64,000 nt of DNA from Ctena decussata (GCA_963989385.1 OZ022499.1:81581903-81645902); one strand, 5' to 3'. Shown: positions 32,682-43,897, numbered from the stretch's first letter. A program made the numbers and translations. Notes: generated by a model not told the origin, from the letters alone.

Positions 32682-34408
32682 TACCGTAATCGCCCCATTT
32701 ACCGCACGGTGCGCTTAACTTTTTCAAAATTGCAACAAAAAGGTGTGGTTAAAAACGTTTCTAATAACCGCACACTCAGAACGAAATAAAAACAACAAAA
32801 CGAACAGTTGAAATAGTCTTGGCAGAAAAGTAGTCTACCGTACCTTGAACAGTTCGAACACTTAAAAAATAAATACTGATCGGGGTGTTCGAAGTGTCAT
32901 GAAAATATTAAGTGTTCGAACTATTTGAATTGCCAATTTCCGGGAGAAAAACGATCTCATGTCAAGTCGCAAATTATATCTCATACCTCTCAGTATTAAA
33001 TACCGGTATGTCCTCATTATGCATGTATTTCATTCTCTTCATCCTTCTTCAATATCCCAAATAAATATTCCGAAAGAAAGGAAAGTACTGATTTCAACAC
33101 ATTTACGATGACCTAATATGTGATTGTTTTAACACGTCAGGTAAGTTTGTCAGTCCTCTGGCTATTCATTCACAGCAAGCGGTCTGCTTTAAATTCACGG
33201 GCTTCTATTAATAACACACACATTCTAATTCTAGAAGATGCGGTCCTTTTGATCTTCTCTTTTTCTGTCTGTCCTATATTACGTCCAAGGGTGCAGAAAT
33301 ATTGGCAATGTGTCATGAGAAAGGTACCGTATTACATGTGCAAACAGCAAAGCCTTAGACCAGTCTGCGCATCTTAAAACAATTATTTTGCAAACTGTCC
33401 GCGAATCTTGGAGATTTGTTAGACTGGTCAATGTTCGCAAATGCACTGTATGATGCGGGTGTTTGCTGATCGGATGTGTCCTGAGGCCCTTTTGAGGCCC
33501 ACGGGCCAGTTATGTCATTGATAAACCTATCCTATGGCTACTGCGAACTTTGTTTAAAGACAGGAGTGGTACTATATAAGGAGGATTAACTTCCAGAGTG
33601 TCATTCTGTCTCTTGATCACATAGTGTCAACACCTCCCTTCAGCCAATGAAATTATTATAACTGGTAATTCTGGTCCACTGATTGGTTGAATAAATTTTC
33701 ACACCTTTACCTGTACAGGTAAGATATGCTATTGCTGGGAACCAGACCCCCCGGCAGAGAAGTCCTGTCTTTAAATGCACACACCATGCATATGCGCAGG
33801 CTGGTCGCTTCGTTCAGTTGCGCATGTATTCAGACTGATTTTGTCAGGATTCAAGAGTTTCTTGTTATGACAATTTCTTTCTTTCTCATCTGTCGCTCGT
33901 TTCTTTCCCAAACGCACTTTGGCGCACGTGCACATTATCGCTATATGACAAGAATTGCTCTGAGAAATGGCGCCTTTTCGCATGTACGAAAGGCAAAGAC
34001 TCAGTTCAGCCTGCACACCCCCGCAACCTCATAATTTCGTAAGCTCGATCCTTCTCGGATCAACATGTACATTCCCATTAGTGAAGCAGACAGAGAATAT
34101 GCTAATCAGACAGCGCAGATGTGTAAGCTGATCCGAGTCCGCTGGTCGACCAACACTTCAGCCAACCCCGTAAATATCGACGAGGATGCCCGATTGACAT
34201 TTAGACTGATAGAGTTGCTCGTTTCGCACATTGAGTCGGGAAAACAAAACTGAAAACACTGTCGCTGTTTAAACGATAATGGTAAGTTGAACTTGATGCG
34301 TTTTGTGAGTTTCAGGAAAAAAGCAGTGTGCGCTTGTTGCATTTTTTCCGGAAATGGCCTTGGTGTGCGGTTATAGGGGCATGTGCGGTAAATGGGGCGA
34401 TTACGGTA
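32682..34408. mobile_element. 1.73-kb TIR transposon, family G copy 1, non-autonomous
   Basis: Both ends carry a 26-bp terminal inverted repeat: it starts 'taccgtaatcgccccattta' plus 'ccgcac' and ends with the exact reverse complement. TA at each end suggests a TA target duplication. A second copy (49977-51452) shares the interior. No transposase motif is visible. The interior has two consensus splice donors (GTAAGT at 33141 and 34282), conserved in both copies, and a 211-bp secondary insertion at 33559-33769. Confidence 0.88.
33553..33775. mobile_element. Nested insertion with TTTAAA duplication
   Basis: Sequence 33559-33769 (211 bp) is absent from the sister copy at 49977-51452, which reads 'actttgtttaaatgcaca' straight through. 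The insert is bounded by 'gacagga' and its inverse 'tcctgtc', and TTTAAA is duplicated (33553-33558, 33770-33775). It could be a small cut-and-paste element with a TTAA-type target. Confidence 0.85.
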
Positions 34409-35740
34409 TGTTAAATTATTGCACAGTTCATGCTACTTGGTTACTGTAAGTTGCTGGTGGAATGGTAAGTGCAACCAGATAAGCTTGGACGTCCTATGCA
34501 GGAGGAAATCTACTTTTTAACAAAAGGAAGACATCACTGGATGTTGGATTTTAACCCCCCAAAATATGTCCAAAATTTATGAGCCATCAGCTTTTCACAC
34601 ATAGGGGTATGGGGGGTGTCACTTAGTCTTTTAAGTGTACAGATGTGCCGCTGGAACTCTGATAGCCCACCCTATTCATGTATAACACAAATGCCAAACT
34701 ATATTTTGTATCAAATTTGGACCCTTTTCATGTATACTGCAGATAAGCTGGCTTTTATATACAGAGCTTGGGGAAATAAGACCTATTCGTGTATATTAGT
34801 CTGTAAAATCATACCTATTGATGTATCTGGCAGATAAAAAAAGTAGGGCTATTCCAGTGGGACATATATACCCTGCTTTATAATAGAAGTGACCCCCCCC
34901 CTACCCCCTGTGGCTTTTCAAGGGAACCCTTATCTGTTTGATCCCAGTTTTCTGCAAATAAACTAACTCTATCTATCAGTTCCGATGACAAATGCTCAGC
35001 AACAACATTGGTGCCAGGTAAGCAATCATTTTCTTCCTGCAAAACATAGTTAGCATTCACAACTCGTACTTCTGTTTTTTGGGGGTATTTTTGTCTTTAA
35101 GGATCCTCAGTTAAAACAAGAAAGTCATATGACCTACATCATTCTCAGGAAGTTATAATGAAATTATACCTTCTCAAGTAGGGGTAGCAGTGTAGGCTTT
35201 GATCAGACTTCCATACAATCTGATCTGGATTGCAATATTTGCTCAGACCTATCTGTCCCAATATTTAGAATTTTCACAGGACATTATCGGATATCCTTCA
35301 AAATACCATACCATCATCTTCTTTCACATTCAAAAATAAGTTCTGTAGCATTTTAATTCATTATCATATACTGTTGTTGCTTCAAGCGATGTTCGTAAGT
35401 CATTTATTTGACTATCGTAGAGTAAGTGACGTTAAAACATGACTATACTCACTTGTATTGTCACCTGTGGTTTGCGGTCTATGACAAAACGTAAGAGATG
35501 AAAATAATGTGGCTACTGTCAGACAGCCTGGAGCCACTAAAAACATGGGCCAAATAACCAAAATAATGCTTTTGAACTAATGGCTCCGTCTGAAGTACAT
35601 GTTATCTGGAAATCATAATTACTAACTAAAATGTATTTACTTGCAATGTTTGGACAGAATACTTCAGTAATGAGAGTAGACATTGATCAGATGGCTCCTA
35701 AAGAGCCTGCACTATTAGCTAACATTCGCTGATAACCCAA
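34409..35740. other. Old repeat relics, no supported gene
   Basis: Contains diverged pieces of the repeat at 44918-45950 (for example 'cctatgcaggaggaaatct' near 34493) and of a block also seen at 43070 and 45640 ('caacaacattggtgcc' versus 'caataacactggtgct'). A minus-strand frame at 34878-35060 falls in this repeated block and is not called. Confidence 0.5.
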
Positions 35741-35786
35741 ATGGAGCTGCCAAAATTTAAAGATGAAAGTTTGAAGTGTTCTTTTT

Positions 35787-35832
35787 TTTTATGCCCCCAC
35801 CATGAACTGGTGGAAGGGTATATAGTGTTTAC

Positions 35833-35866
<34 letters not shown>

Positions 35867-36500
35867 CAGACTGGTTTATGGCCAATAACTTTATCCTGCA
35901 TATGGGATTTTAAAATTATTTGGCATAAATAATTATCATGACAAGACAGTGTGCTGCGTGCAAGAGCCATGTCGCTAGCTCAAACTTAAACTGTATGCAT
36001 AGGCTACAGTGAAAACCTGGGCCTACTTCGCTTGGGGCTAAATCCGGGGCCATAGCCGCTGTTCCAATAATTAGTCAATTCCCACGTAAAGCATCTCCCA
36101 ATCAAATGTTAGCGACCATTTTCGTGATATTCCGACTAGGTTTGATACATATTTCTCATCCGGGTATTTTTGGGCTATAGCCGCGGCCATTCTCAGAGGT
36201 ATGGTCGGAGCTATAGCCCCAACCGAACATCAGTAGCTCGGCTATAGCCGCGGAATTAGCCCCAAGCGAAGTAGGCCTTGTTTGTATCCAGCCCATAACT
36301 TTGTTCTGCATGATGGGATCTCAAAATTATTTATGCCCCTGCCATGAAATGACTATAGGGCATAATTATAGTGTTTACCCTGTCCATGCGTGCTTATGTT
36401 TGTGTGTGTGTTTGTTTGTTACCATAATCGTTTCCAGCCCATATCTTTGTCCTGCATCATTGGATTTGAAAATTATTTGGCACAAATGATCATAAAGAAT
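35787..36500. repeat. Two diverged copies of a (TG)n-bearing repeat, split by a foldback
   Basis: Block 1 (35787-35950) has 'tatgcccccaccatgaactg', a (TG)13-14 microsatellite at 35837-35863 and 'tggcataaataatt'. Block 2 (about 36290-36500) has 'tatgcccctgccatga', a shorter TG run and 'tggcacaaatgatc'. The foldback at 36020-36277 lies between them. Confidence 0.7.
36020..36277. mobile_element. Foldback MITE
   Basis: A 258-bp inverted repeat with ends 'ggcctacttcgcttggggct' and 'agccccaagcgaagtaggcc' (perfect 20-bp match). The inner arms are 'ggccatagccgc' and 'gcggctatagcc'-like repeats. Locally GC-rich compared with its surroundings. Confidence 0.92.
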
Positions 36501-36610
36501 TTGTGCATCGGCTATTATGAAAACATGTCCATGTTCGCAGTACCTTATTAAATTAAGACCCATCTATCAGAGAATAGAGAATAGCCTTTTCACATCAACA
36601 ACAGAAATGT

Positions 36611-36809
36611 GCGACAAAAAGCAGACGACAGAATTTACGTCTGCAGAATTTCAAAAAATGTCTCATCCAAGCAATATCATATTGAGAATTGGAACACTAG
36701 AGAGCAAACAGTGTAGATCCAAATGAGGTGGCTCATTATGAGCCACCTCATCTGAATCTACACTGTTTGCCAATTCAACAGTTTTAATTTTTGGCACTTT
36801 AAGGGTTAA
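36611..36809. mobile_element. Foldback MITE, family B copy 5
   Basis: 'gcgacaaaaagcagacgaca' to 'ttggcactttaagggttaa'. The centre is 'gatgaggtggctcattatga'-type with the flanking 'cagtgtagatcc' core. The left terminus is slightly truncated. Confidence 0.85.
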
Positions 36810-37012
36810 ATGATAACAAGAATTCCACAAAATGTGCTGTCTTGCCTGTCATACATTGACACAAACTGAGCCAAACCTGAAAACTCAAGTCTCCATCGAT
36901 CGCCACCAACACTGGCAAAGTAATACTACCGGTACAAGTATCTTTCATGGGTGTGAGAGGTGTGGATAGAAATTCCGTCACGAGGGTCACTGTTCATCAT
37001 CATGAGGCTTAC

Positions 37013-37197
37013 CAAGTGATGCCGAACAGTGATCCCGAGTGACAGATTTTTCTATCCGCACCTAACATCCATGATAGATACTTTTTTTGCACACCATGTT
37101 TCGTTCTAACTTTAGAACTTGTTAAAATCCGATATTCTTGTACTTGAGAAGTTTCAATTTGGTTTTGAAAGAAGGCACTGCTTTCAACTACCGCCAT
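37013..37197 (-). CDS. Candidate first coding exon of an unrecognised gene
   Basis: On the minus strand an ATG at 37197 in a good context (gccgaATGgcg) opens a 61-codon frame plus two bases, ending at a consensus donor (cttg|GTAAGC, intron from 37012). The peptide begins MAVVESSAFFQNQIETSQ and later reads KKYLSWMLGADRKIC and SGSLFGIT. It looks like an ordinary conserved globular N-terminus, and its codon use and composition differ from the repeats around it. I do not recognise the family. Upstream is a CRE-containing, locally GC-richer stretch. No second exon was identified with confidence; a 63-codon frame at 36799-36990 lies mostly in the expected intron. Confidence 0.5.
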
Positions 37198-37255
37198 TCG
37201 GCTCTTTATGTCAACGACTGGCGTGCATAAGCTGATGTTATTTTTGCCGTCTTTG

Positions 37256-37263
37256 TGACGTCA
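37256..37263. promoter_or_regulatory. Consensus CRE (TGACGTCA)
   Basis: A perfect palindromic bZIP/CREB site about 60 bp upstream of the candidate first exon on the minus strand. No family C palindrome lies here, so the site is not simply part of that transposon family. A role as promoter is inferred. Confidence 0.4.
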
Positions 37264-37879
37264 TCATCTAAAAAGCCAACGTCACTTGAAGATGCAGGTA
37301 CGTGAGCTCCTATACAACCAATGCATTGACAGCTCGTGATTTTTATCCAGTCCTAGGTGAGATAACATGGGTGAGAAATGATTTGTAGGTACAGGCGAAG
37401 CACGCGGATATCCTTATCTGGTGTATAAGAAATGTCTTGCTTCTGCTAGTCAAAGGAGAAACAAAAACCTAAGACTCTCATCAGTCTGCACAAGATCTAG
37501 AGTCTTTACATTGCAGTAAGGTATTTTGTTTGATGTCATTACTGAACCAATTTTTATTGAGAAAGAAGTGTTTGACTTGAGATAATTGCTTACCTCTACC
37601 AATGTATCAAAAGATTTGCTAACTCACTGTATTCTTTTCAATAAAAAGATTTATTGCAAAAGAATGGGCCAGAGTTAAAATGAGCTGATTTGACTTATTA
37701 CCACCTTGCCAGAAAATGGCTGGGCCGCCTAGCGCAATCAGTAGGGCACGTGACTCATACGTCAGAGGTCCTGGGTTCGAAACCTGGTCTGGCCACATAC
37801 TTTCGTTTCTCCGTCCGCTGATTCAAGACGGGCAGTTGTCAGCTACTGGCGAAAGTGTGTGCACTTAGTACTGGTTAAC

Positions 37880-38101
37880 CGCTTAGGAGGTATGGATGGA
37901 TGGATGACTTGCGATTTTATGTCCTTTTCAACAGTATTTCAGTCATATCAGGACAATGGTAGGATGATAATGAAAGGCCGTGTGCAATGGAACCCGATTT
38001 ACGGTAGGAAAGATTCTCGCCTCAACCGGGGATCGAACCCGGTCTGCTTAATCAGTAGGCCCTTAACCCACTGAGCTACCGTGGCTCCTCGCTTAGGAGG
38101 T
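37880..38101 (-). mobile_element. Nested tRNA-headed SINE with 12-bp duplication
   Basis: Inserted in the outer SINE between 'cgcttaggaggt' copies (37880-37891, 38090-38101). On the minus strand it starts with a tRNA-like head, 'ccacggtagctcagtgggtt' and 'gaccgggttcgatccccggt', and ends in a (catc)n tail. It is related in its distal part to the element at 42752-42998 ('cagtatttcagtc' shared). Confidence 0.9.
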
Positions 38102-38147
38102 CTAAGCCTGCCCAGGAATAGCGTGGTTAGGTTAACTGACCGTTCCG

Positions 38148-38244
38148 ACATAACCATAGTTTTTTTTTTTTTTTAATGGGCTCCTCCTCCCCTACACCCA
38201 TTCCGTTTTTTTTTTGTTTTTTTTTAATGTAAACATAACCATAG
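38148..38244 (-). mobile_element. Short poly(A)-tailed retroposed fragment with 12-bp duplication
   Basis: 73 bp (38160-38232) between 'acataaccatag' copies (38148-38159, 38233-38244). Read on the minus strand it ends in a poly(A) run and has an internal A-rich run, with a short unique part between. The duplication length matches the SINEs, so the same LINE machinery is likely. Confidence 0.8.
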
Positions 38245-38317
38245 TTGTTTACCGTGGATGTTAGGCAATAAATCAATCGATCAATCAATGCCAGAAAATG
38301 CAAACATTAGCACAAAA

Positions 38318-38556
38318 TGAGCCGCAACATGAGAAAACCAACAATGTGGTTGTGTGCTCAGCGCAGAGTCAGACCAGCCTGGGCACCGGCTTAGTCTGAT
38401 CAGACTGTTTGCCAAGCACTTAAAGGGTACCTAAGGGTCTAAGCTACCGCCAAGCAGACAGTGAAGACTCTGATCAGACTGGGTGGATGCCCAGGCTGAT
38501 CTGATTCTGAGCTGGGCGCACAGGCCACTTTGTTGGTTTTGTTGTGTCGCGGCTCA
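38318..38556. mobile_element. Foldback MITE, family A copy 5
   Basis: Ends 'tgagccgcaacatgag' and 'tgttgtgtcgcggctca', with the family's arms in between. Confidence 0.85.
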
Positions 38557-38960
38557 AATATTTGATAATACACTGATGAGAGTGGCATAAAATAGTTATA
38601 CCATGGTTTGTCCACTTGTATGGGAGATAATCCACTTGCTTAAGCTTGAAGATCATTTCCTTGAACAGTCGAACAAACAACTGTATAACCATTACATATT
38701 TATTGCTTGCCAACAAAAGAGCTGCTACAATTAGCTTGGACAAAAATTAAGTGAACCTTTTACCAACTGTTAAGCTGAACTAGGCATTTCTGATATATGG
38801 AAAAAATAAATTTAGTAAAATCAACGGTCAGAGGCTGCATAGTGGCTTAAAACAGAATCCAGAACTTCCATCAGATGGCTGTCATACTGCCTGTCAATAC
38901 ATTATTCCAAATTCAGGTCAAGGTCAATTTCCAGGCTTTTGAGGATTACAGTGAATGACA
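38557..38960. other. No recognisable feature
   Basis: AT-rich spacer before the 27-bp minisatellite; nothing supported. Confidence 0.5.
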
Positions 38961-38966
38961 TTACAG

Positions 38967-39869
38967 TGCATCTGACCACTACTGGAGGTGAATACAATCT
39001 GACCACTGCTGGAGGTGAAAACAAATGACCACTGCTGGGGGTGAATACCATCTGACCACAGCTCGAGGTGAATATATTAGGCCACTGCTGGAGGTGAAAA
39101 CCATCTGATCACTGCTGGAGGTGAATACCTTCTGACCACAGCTCAAGGTGAATATATTAGGCCACTCCTGGGGGTGAAAACCATCTGACCACTGCTGGAG
39201 TGGAATACTATCTGACCACTGCTGGAGGAGAATACCATCTGATCACTTCTAGAGGTGAATATCATCTGACCACTGCTGGATGTGACAACATACGACCACC
39301 ACTAGAAGTGAATACCATTTGGCCATTGCAGGAGGAAAGTACTATCTGATCACTGCAGGAGGGAAATACCATCTGATCACTGCTGGAGGTGAACACCATC
39401 TGACTACTGCTGGAGGTGAATACCATCTGACCACTGCTGGAGGTAAAAAACATCTGATCGCTGGTGGAGGTGCATACCATCTGACCACTTGTGGATGTGA
39501 ATACCATCTGACCACTTGTGGATGTGAATTCCATCTGACTGCTGCTGGAGGTGAATACCATCTGATCACTGGTTGACGGGAATACATCTGACCACTGCTG
39601 GAGGTGAATATCATCTGACCACTGCTGGATGTGAATACCATCTGACTGCTGCTGGATGTGAATACCATCTAATCAATGGTGGCGGGGAATACCATCTGAC
39701 CACTGCTGGAGGTGTATACCATCTGACCACTGCTGGAGGTGAATACCATCTGATCACTAGTAGAGGGGAATACTATCTACCCACTGCTGGAGGTGAATAC
39801 CATCTGACTGCTGCTGGAGGTGAATACCATCTGACCACTGCTGGATGTGAATACCATCTGACCACTGCA
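38967..39869. repeat. 27-bp minisatellite, about 33 copies
   Basis: The unit is 'tgaccactgctggaggtgaa' plus 'taccatc', with point variants and a few one-base indels. Since 27 is a multiple of three, several frames stay open on both strands (9-residue periodic peptides such as TTAGGEYHL or SSSGQMVFT). There is no start context, splice site or upstream gene, so these are not called coding. Confidence 0.95.
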
Positions 39870-40789
39870 TAAACCAACAAACAGAAAACCAGATAGCTAT
39901 ACACACTTGCTTACAACAAAAAATCCTCATCCCATGATGAAAATAATACTGCCCTTTAACTTGCTGCATATTTCAGACAGCTGAAGGCCCCTACTAATAC
40001 ACATCAGGCCATTAAAACAAACTAGGCCAGTAAAAGCAACAAAAAAGTTTATGTAAGTTTATGCCTGTCATTTTAATTAGCTAACTATCAAATATGTATG
40101 ACAGATTTTCCTATCAATGAAATCATCTGAGTACATAAACTATCAAGAAGAAATTATAATGATTTATTAGTTATAAAAATAGTGTTAATAGCTTTCAAAA
40201 TCGGGGCTCTTGTATATAGCATGAAATATTTAAGTCACATACAGCAAGGAAAATCTATAAAAAAAGATAATCGGCGCAGATTAAATGGAGGTGTGTTTTG
40301 TAATATGTCTCTTGGTGAAGAGTTGACATTAACTTTCATGAATATGACTCAAGTCAGCTATGTCCATAGGCACCTGCAGCCATAATTTTGACACTAAGCA
40401 GCGACAATGACCTATCTCAAGACTGAGCTGTCCAATGTAGAATTCAAAAATAAACCACAGTCAATCCTGAAACTAACCTGATTCGAAAACAGTTACCAAC
40501 ATGAAGCAATATTTGTTTGTGTGTATTAAACCAAAGGCAGATATCGAAAGTAGATCTACACTGAAAAAAAGAAAGTTTTGAATGTCTGCGTCTGTTTTCA
40601 ATAAAATTTCCATAGTAAATTTACAAAGAAGAGAAACATTTTGAATCAACATCTGACAGAGTGCTAGTATTCACGCAGTCCAGTACAACAGGAAAACATA
40701 ACTGAAAATTACATATGCAAAGACTTGATGTTATTGGCTAAATTTTGGTATACACACTATTTGACCAATGAAATCTTGTGAAATGTGGA
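39870..40789. other. No supported gene
   Basis: AT-rich. A 67-codon plus-strand frame at 40182-40385 has no recognisable domain. Confidence 0.45.
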
Positions 40790-40961
40790 AAAACAAGACC
40801 TGTCCGCGTACAGGATAGCTCGCCTGCAGCGCATTGCCCATCACATAAAAAACTTTAACCAAAACATCCATTTCGGACGCCGACGCGGACGCTGACGCTG
40901 ACGCGGACGCCAGGGTGACAACAATAGCTCTTCCTGAACTTTCGTTCAGGCGAGCTAAAAA
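40790..40961. mobile_element. Short dispersed repeat, family R copy 2
   Basis: 'acaagacctgtccgcgtaca' ... 'caatagctcttcctgaac' ... 'caggcgagctaaaaa', homologous to 22335-22509. The middle is a small GC-rich tandem of 'gacgcggacgctgacgc'. Confidence 0.7.
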
Positions 40962-42206
40962 GTGAAATTATACTCAGCTGCGCCGAGAAAAAACATAAAT
41001 GATAGTTTAACTGATTTAACTCCTACAGCCTGGCCATGCATAAAATTAAGCCTCTAGCTACACTGCACGGATTCACTGACTAGTTTGAGACTTCGGTGTT
41101 AGAAGACGCATATGAAAGTTTTAATTATAACAAAGTGGGATTTTACTGTTATTTGCTTATAAAGAAATATGAATAAAATTATACTCTTCATTTCAGCTTC
41201 TGAAGTCTCCACTGCATTTTTTCTCCCACAAAATTTAATTGGGCCAGTTTTCTCCACCATTAATAATTATTTTATACTATTCCATAAAACATAAACTTTT
41301 ACTGGTTAATTGAGAAATACTGACTCTGAAAGTGCTAATAGATATGTCACACTGCTTTAAACCCACCCCTAAACCCTCCACCTTCTTTCATATGATGTCG
41401 ACAATGACATTTTCTGAGATGCTGCTTCGTTCTCAAACCAAAACATGCAATACATGAATTTTATGCAAGCATCATGAATTAGTGGTTCATCAGAGAATCA
41501 CAAAATATTGTGATTATCGTTCAGCATAATCATCAAAATGACATGTACGCAATCTTTTTGAATTTTCAACTTTGAATAATCTTAAATTGGCATATTTGGA
41601 GAAGATTTTGCTCTATCTAGTCCCGCTCCTCGGAAAAAATGTGGTTATTGGGTCGCTCCTATATGATCATTCACTTACAGCTTTACTCCCTTGACACTGG
41701 GTGACAAATATGGCAAAGCCACCAACTGACCCTCTGATAAAGGAAGTGACGGACTTTGACAATACCATAAATCAAGTTTGTCTGAATTTTACAAGTACAA
41801 TGAATTTCATCCCTTCCTACAGTCCTACTCAATTCTGGGAAAAGATAAAAGTACTTACAAAATTAAGAAATTATAAGAAATCTTCTCCACTCAATACTTG
41901 AATTTTATTTCTTTTTTATTTCCACTCATTAAATCCAAGAAACACTGTCATTTTCTGATAATGATTTGAAGCTATTTAAAAACTCCAGTTTCCAGGATAT
42001 CAAGACTCAGGGGTCCAGACAGGATTATTTGCTCCTACAGGAGGAAACACCTTTTTGGAAGGGTAAGTCATTGTCAAGGAAAGCTAACAGGAAGTCACAG
42101 AAGTTGTTTCCCTTTGAATAAAATCATGGAAAAACAAAAAGGTGTGCACATTCACCTTAAAAGAGATTATCCTGGAATTATCAATAAATGGAGCACTCAT
42201 AAACAT
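40962..42206. other. No supported gene
   Basis: AT-rich. A 66-codon plus-strand frame at 41701-41901 and the opposite frame are protein-like in places but lack good splice sites. 42000-42120 holds an old repeat block also seen near 23830-23930. Confidence 0.45.
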
Positions 42207-42452
42207 TTAACTCTTTTGGCGCCAAATTTTTCAGACGACAAATTTTCGTCTGCTCAAATCATCAGAGACAGATTTGTAATTGGAAATTTTAACAATCTAA
42301 AGACATTTTTCATAAAATCAGGCTTTTTAAGTTCATATTCGAATGGCAAACAGTGTAGATCCTGATCAGACGGCTCTTTTAAGAGCCGGCTGATCAGGAT
42401 ATACGCTGTTTGCAAAGTCACATTTTTGCGACTTTGGCGCCGAAAGAGTTAA
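42207..42452. mobile_element. Foldback MITE, family B-like variant
   Basis: Ends 'ttaactcttttggcgccaaa' and 'tttggcgccgaaagagttaa'. It is longer on the left arm than other copies. The centre differs: 'ctgatcagacggctctttta' then its inverse, flanked by 'cagtgtagatc' and 'gatatacgctg'. Confidence 0.85.
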
Positions 42453-42739
42453 TTTTCCTACAAGACTGCTTTCACTGTTTTGTTCAAGTAAAAATATTTG
42501 AGGAACAATTAACAGAAAACCACCTGCATACCAGACAATCCCTGCTTGGAAGATTTGCAGGATTTTTTTTTCTGCCTGTCTACCAGCATCAAAATTGCTG
42601 CCAATTTTCACTGAAGTGGAGGAAACAATTTGTAAAACTGTCTTGACAATTAGTGATCGATACTGGGCCAAGTTACCAAAATAATCCCATATATTGGCAC
42701 AGGGATGTTAGAGAAAACAGTGAAGACCCACATCTGACT

Positions 42740-43010
42740 GCTTCTGATCTGATTGATTGATTGATTGTTTTGGGTTTAACGGCCCTTTCAGACAGTATTT
42801 CAGTCTATATCGGGCCGTCTCCCAGAGGGAGGGAGGTCAAGAAAAGAGAAAGGATAGACGAGAGAGAAAAAGTCCAAACAACCCCCACCTGCACCTACCG
42901 CAAGCACAGTAGGCCCTTGCCCTACCATCATCCAAATCAGTAGGACGCCCCGGCACTGGAAGTTACACACAGCACCATCGCATCACCCGACCACCCCCGC
43001 TTCTGATCTG
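42740..43010 (-). mobile_element. SINE-like retroposon with 12-bp duplication
   Basis: The element at 42752-42998 (247 bp) lies between 'gcttctgatctg' copies (42740-42751, 42999-43010). The minus-strand 3' tail is (tcaa)n, and its distal part 'cagtatttcagtc' resembles the nested SINE at 37892-38089. I see no clear tRNA-like boxes at its 5' end, so the head may be truncated or of another origin. Confidence 0.85.
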
Positions 43011-43687
43011 TCCTACACTATTAGCAGTTTCACCCCAAATTTTAACACCTTGACACCATGCTCAACAATAACATGTTCAGCAATAACACTGGTGCTAAGC
43101 AAAGCAATTGCTTTCTTCATACAAAGCATAAACTTAGTGCTAGTAACTCTTTTTTATTTGTCTTAAAGGGTTACTTGTAAAATCATGGGACATCCATATT
43201 TGGAAGTCAATGCTCTATGTCACTCCTAGAGGCAAACAGTATTCTCAAATTTAGTCTGAGAAGCCACAACTTCCATAACCTTAGATAGGGGTACCCCCTT
43301 TAAAGGGTCAGATATATTATTTTCCTAGCAGTCTAAGGGTTAAGCAGCATTTTCATGCATGCTCCGAAGCATTAGCAGCAGCAACAGGTTCATTAATCAC
43401 AATATGTTTTACCATGTGTGATCCTGCAGGGTTATCGTAGGTGGCCTGAGCCATCAAAGACATGTCTAATTAACCTGACATAAGTCATACCTGGTCCAGA
43501 TGAAAACACCCTTGGTTAGGATGAAGACATATTTCACTGCAATAAAATGCCAGGTATAATGAAAGAGGAACATATTTCACCATTATGACAGGCATAAACA
43601 CCTTTTGATGTATGAAGCAGAGCAGAGATAAAGCAAAGTAAAAATAAAAACTTCACCCTGTATTTAAAATTCTACCAGTGCAATATA
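43011..43687. other. Old repeat relics
   Basis: The block near 43040-43140 matches 34960-35060 and 45620-45720; 'tagcagtctaagggttaa' at 43326 matches the end of the 44918 repeat. No gene. Confidence 0.5.
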
Positions 43688-43897
43688 TTAACTCTTTAAG
43701 CACCAAAAAGCAGACGACAAAATTTAAGTCTGCAAAAATTAAAAAAATGCCTTGTCCAAGACATTTCATATTGAGAATTCAAAGACTAGAGGGCAAACAG
43801 TGTAGATCCACATGAGGCAGCTCATTATGAGCCGCCTCATCAGGATCTACAGCATTTGCAAATTATACTATTTTCGTCACTGGTGCTTAAAGTGTTA
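43688..43897. mobile_element. Foldback MITE, family B copy 6
   Basis: Ends 'ttaactctttaagcacc' and 'ggtgcttaaagtgtta'. The centre is 'catgaggcagctcattatga' and inverse. Confidence 0.85.

Larger units (their letters stand above)
37707..38300 (+). mobile_element. SINE (family S2) carrying two nested insertions
   Basis: The outer SINE (37719-38288) is flanked by 'tgccagaaaatg' (37707-37718, 38289-38300). Its tRNA-like head has 'agcgcaatcagtagggcac' and 'gaggtcctgggttcgaaac', and its tail is (atca)n. Inside it are a second SINE (37892-38089) and a poly(T)-ended retroposed fragment (38160-38232), each with its own 12-bp duplication. Confidence 0.93.

Noticed and set aside
33120..34253. Short frames conserved between the two family G copies
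   Set aside because: Conservation follows from the two being recent copies of one element; no transposase motif and frames break differently in the two copies.
34878..35060. 60-codon minus-strand frame that looks protein-like
   Set aside because: The block recurs in diverged form near 43070 and 45640, so it is part of a dispersed repeat.
35837..35863. (TG)n tract as a Z-DNA or regulatory site
   Set aside because: It is a common microsatellite within a dispersed repeat that recurs at about 36400; no evidence of function.
39262..39872. Overlapping open frames of 70-108 codons on both strands
   Set aside because: They are read through a 27-bp minisatellite whose period is a multiple of three; the frames follow from repetition and lack start or splice context.
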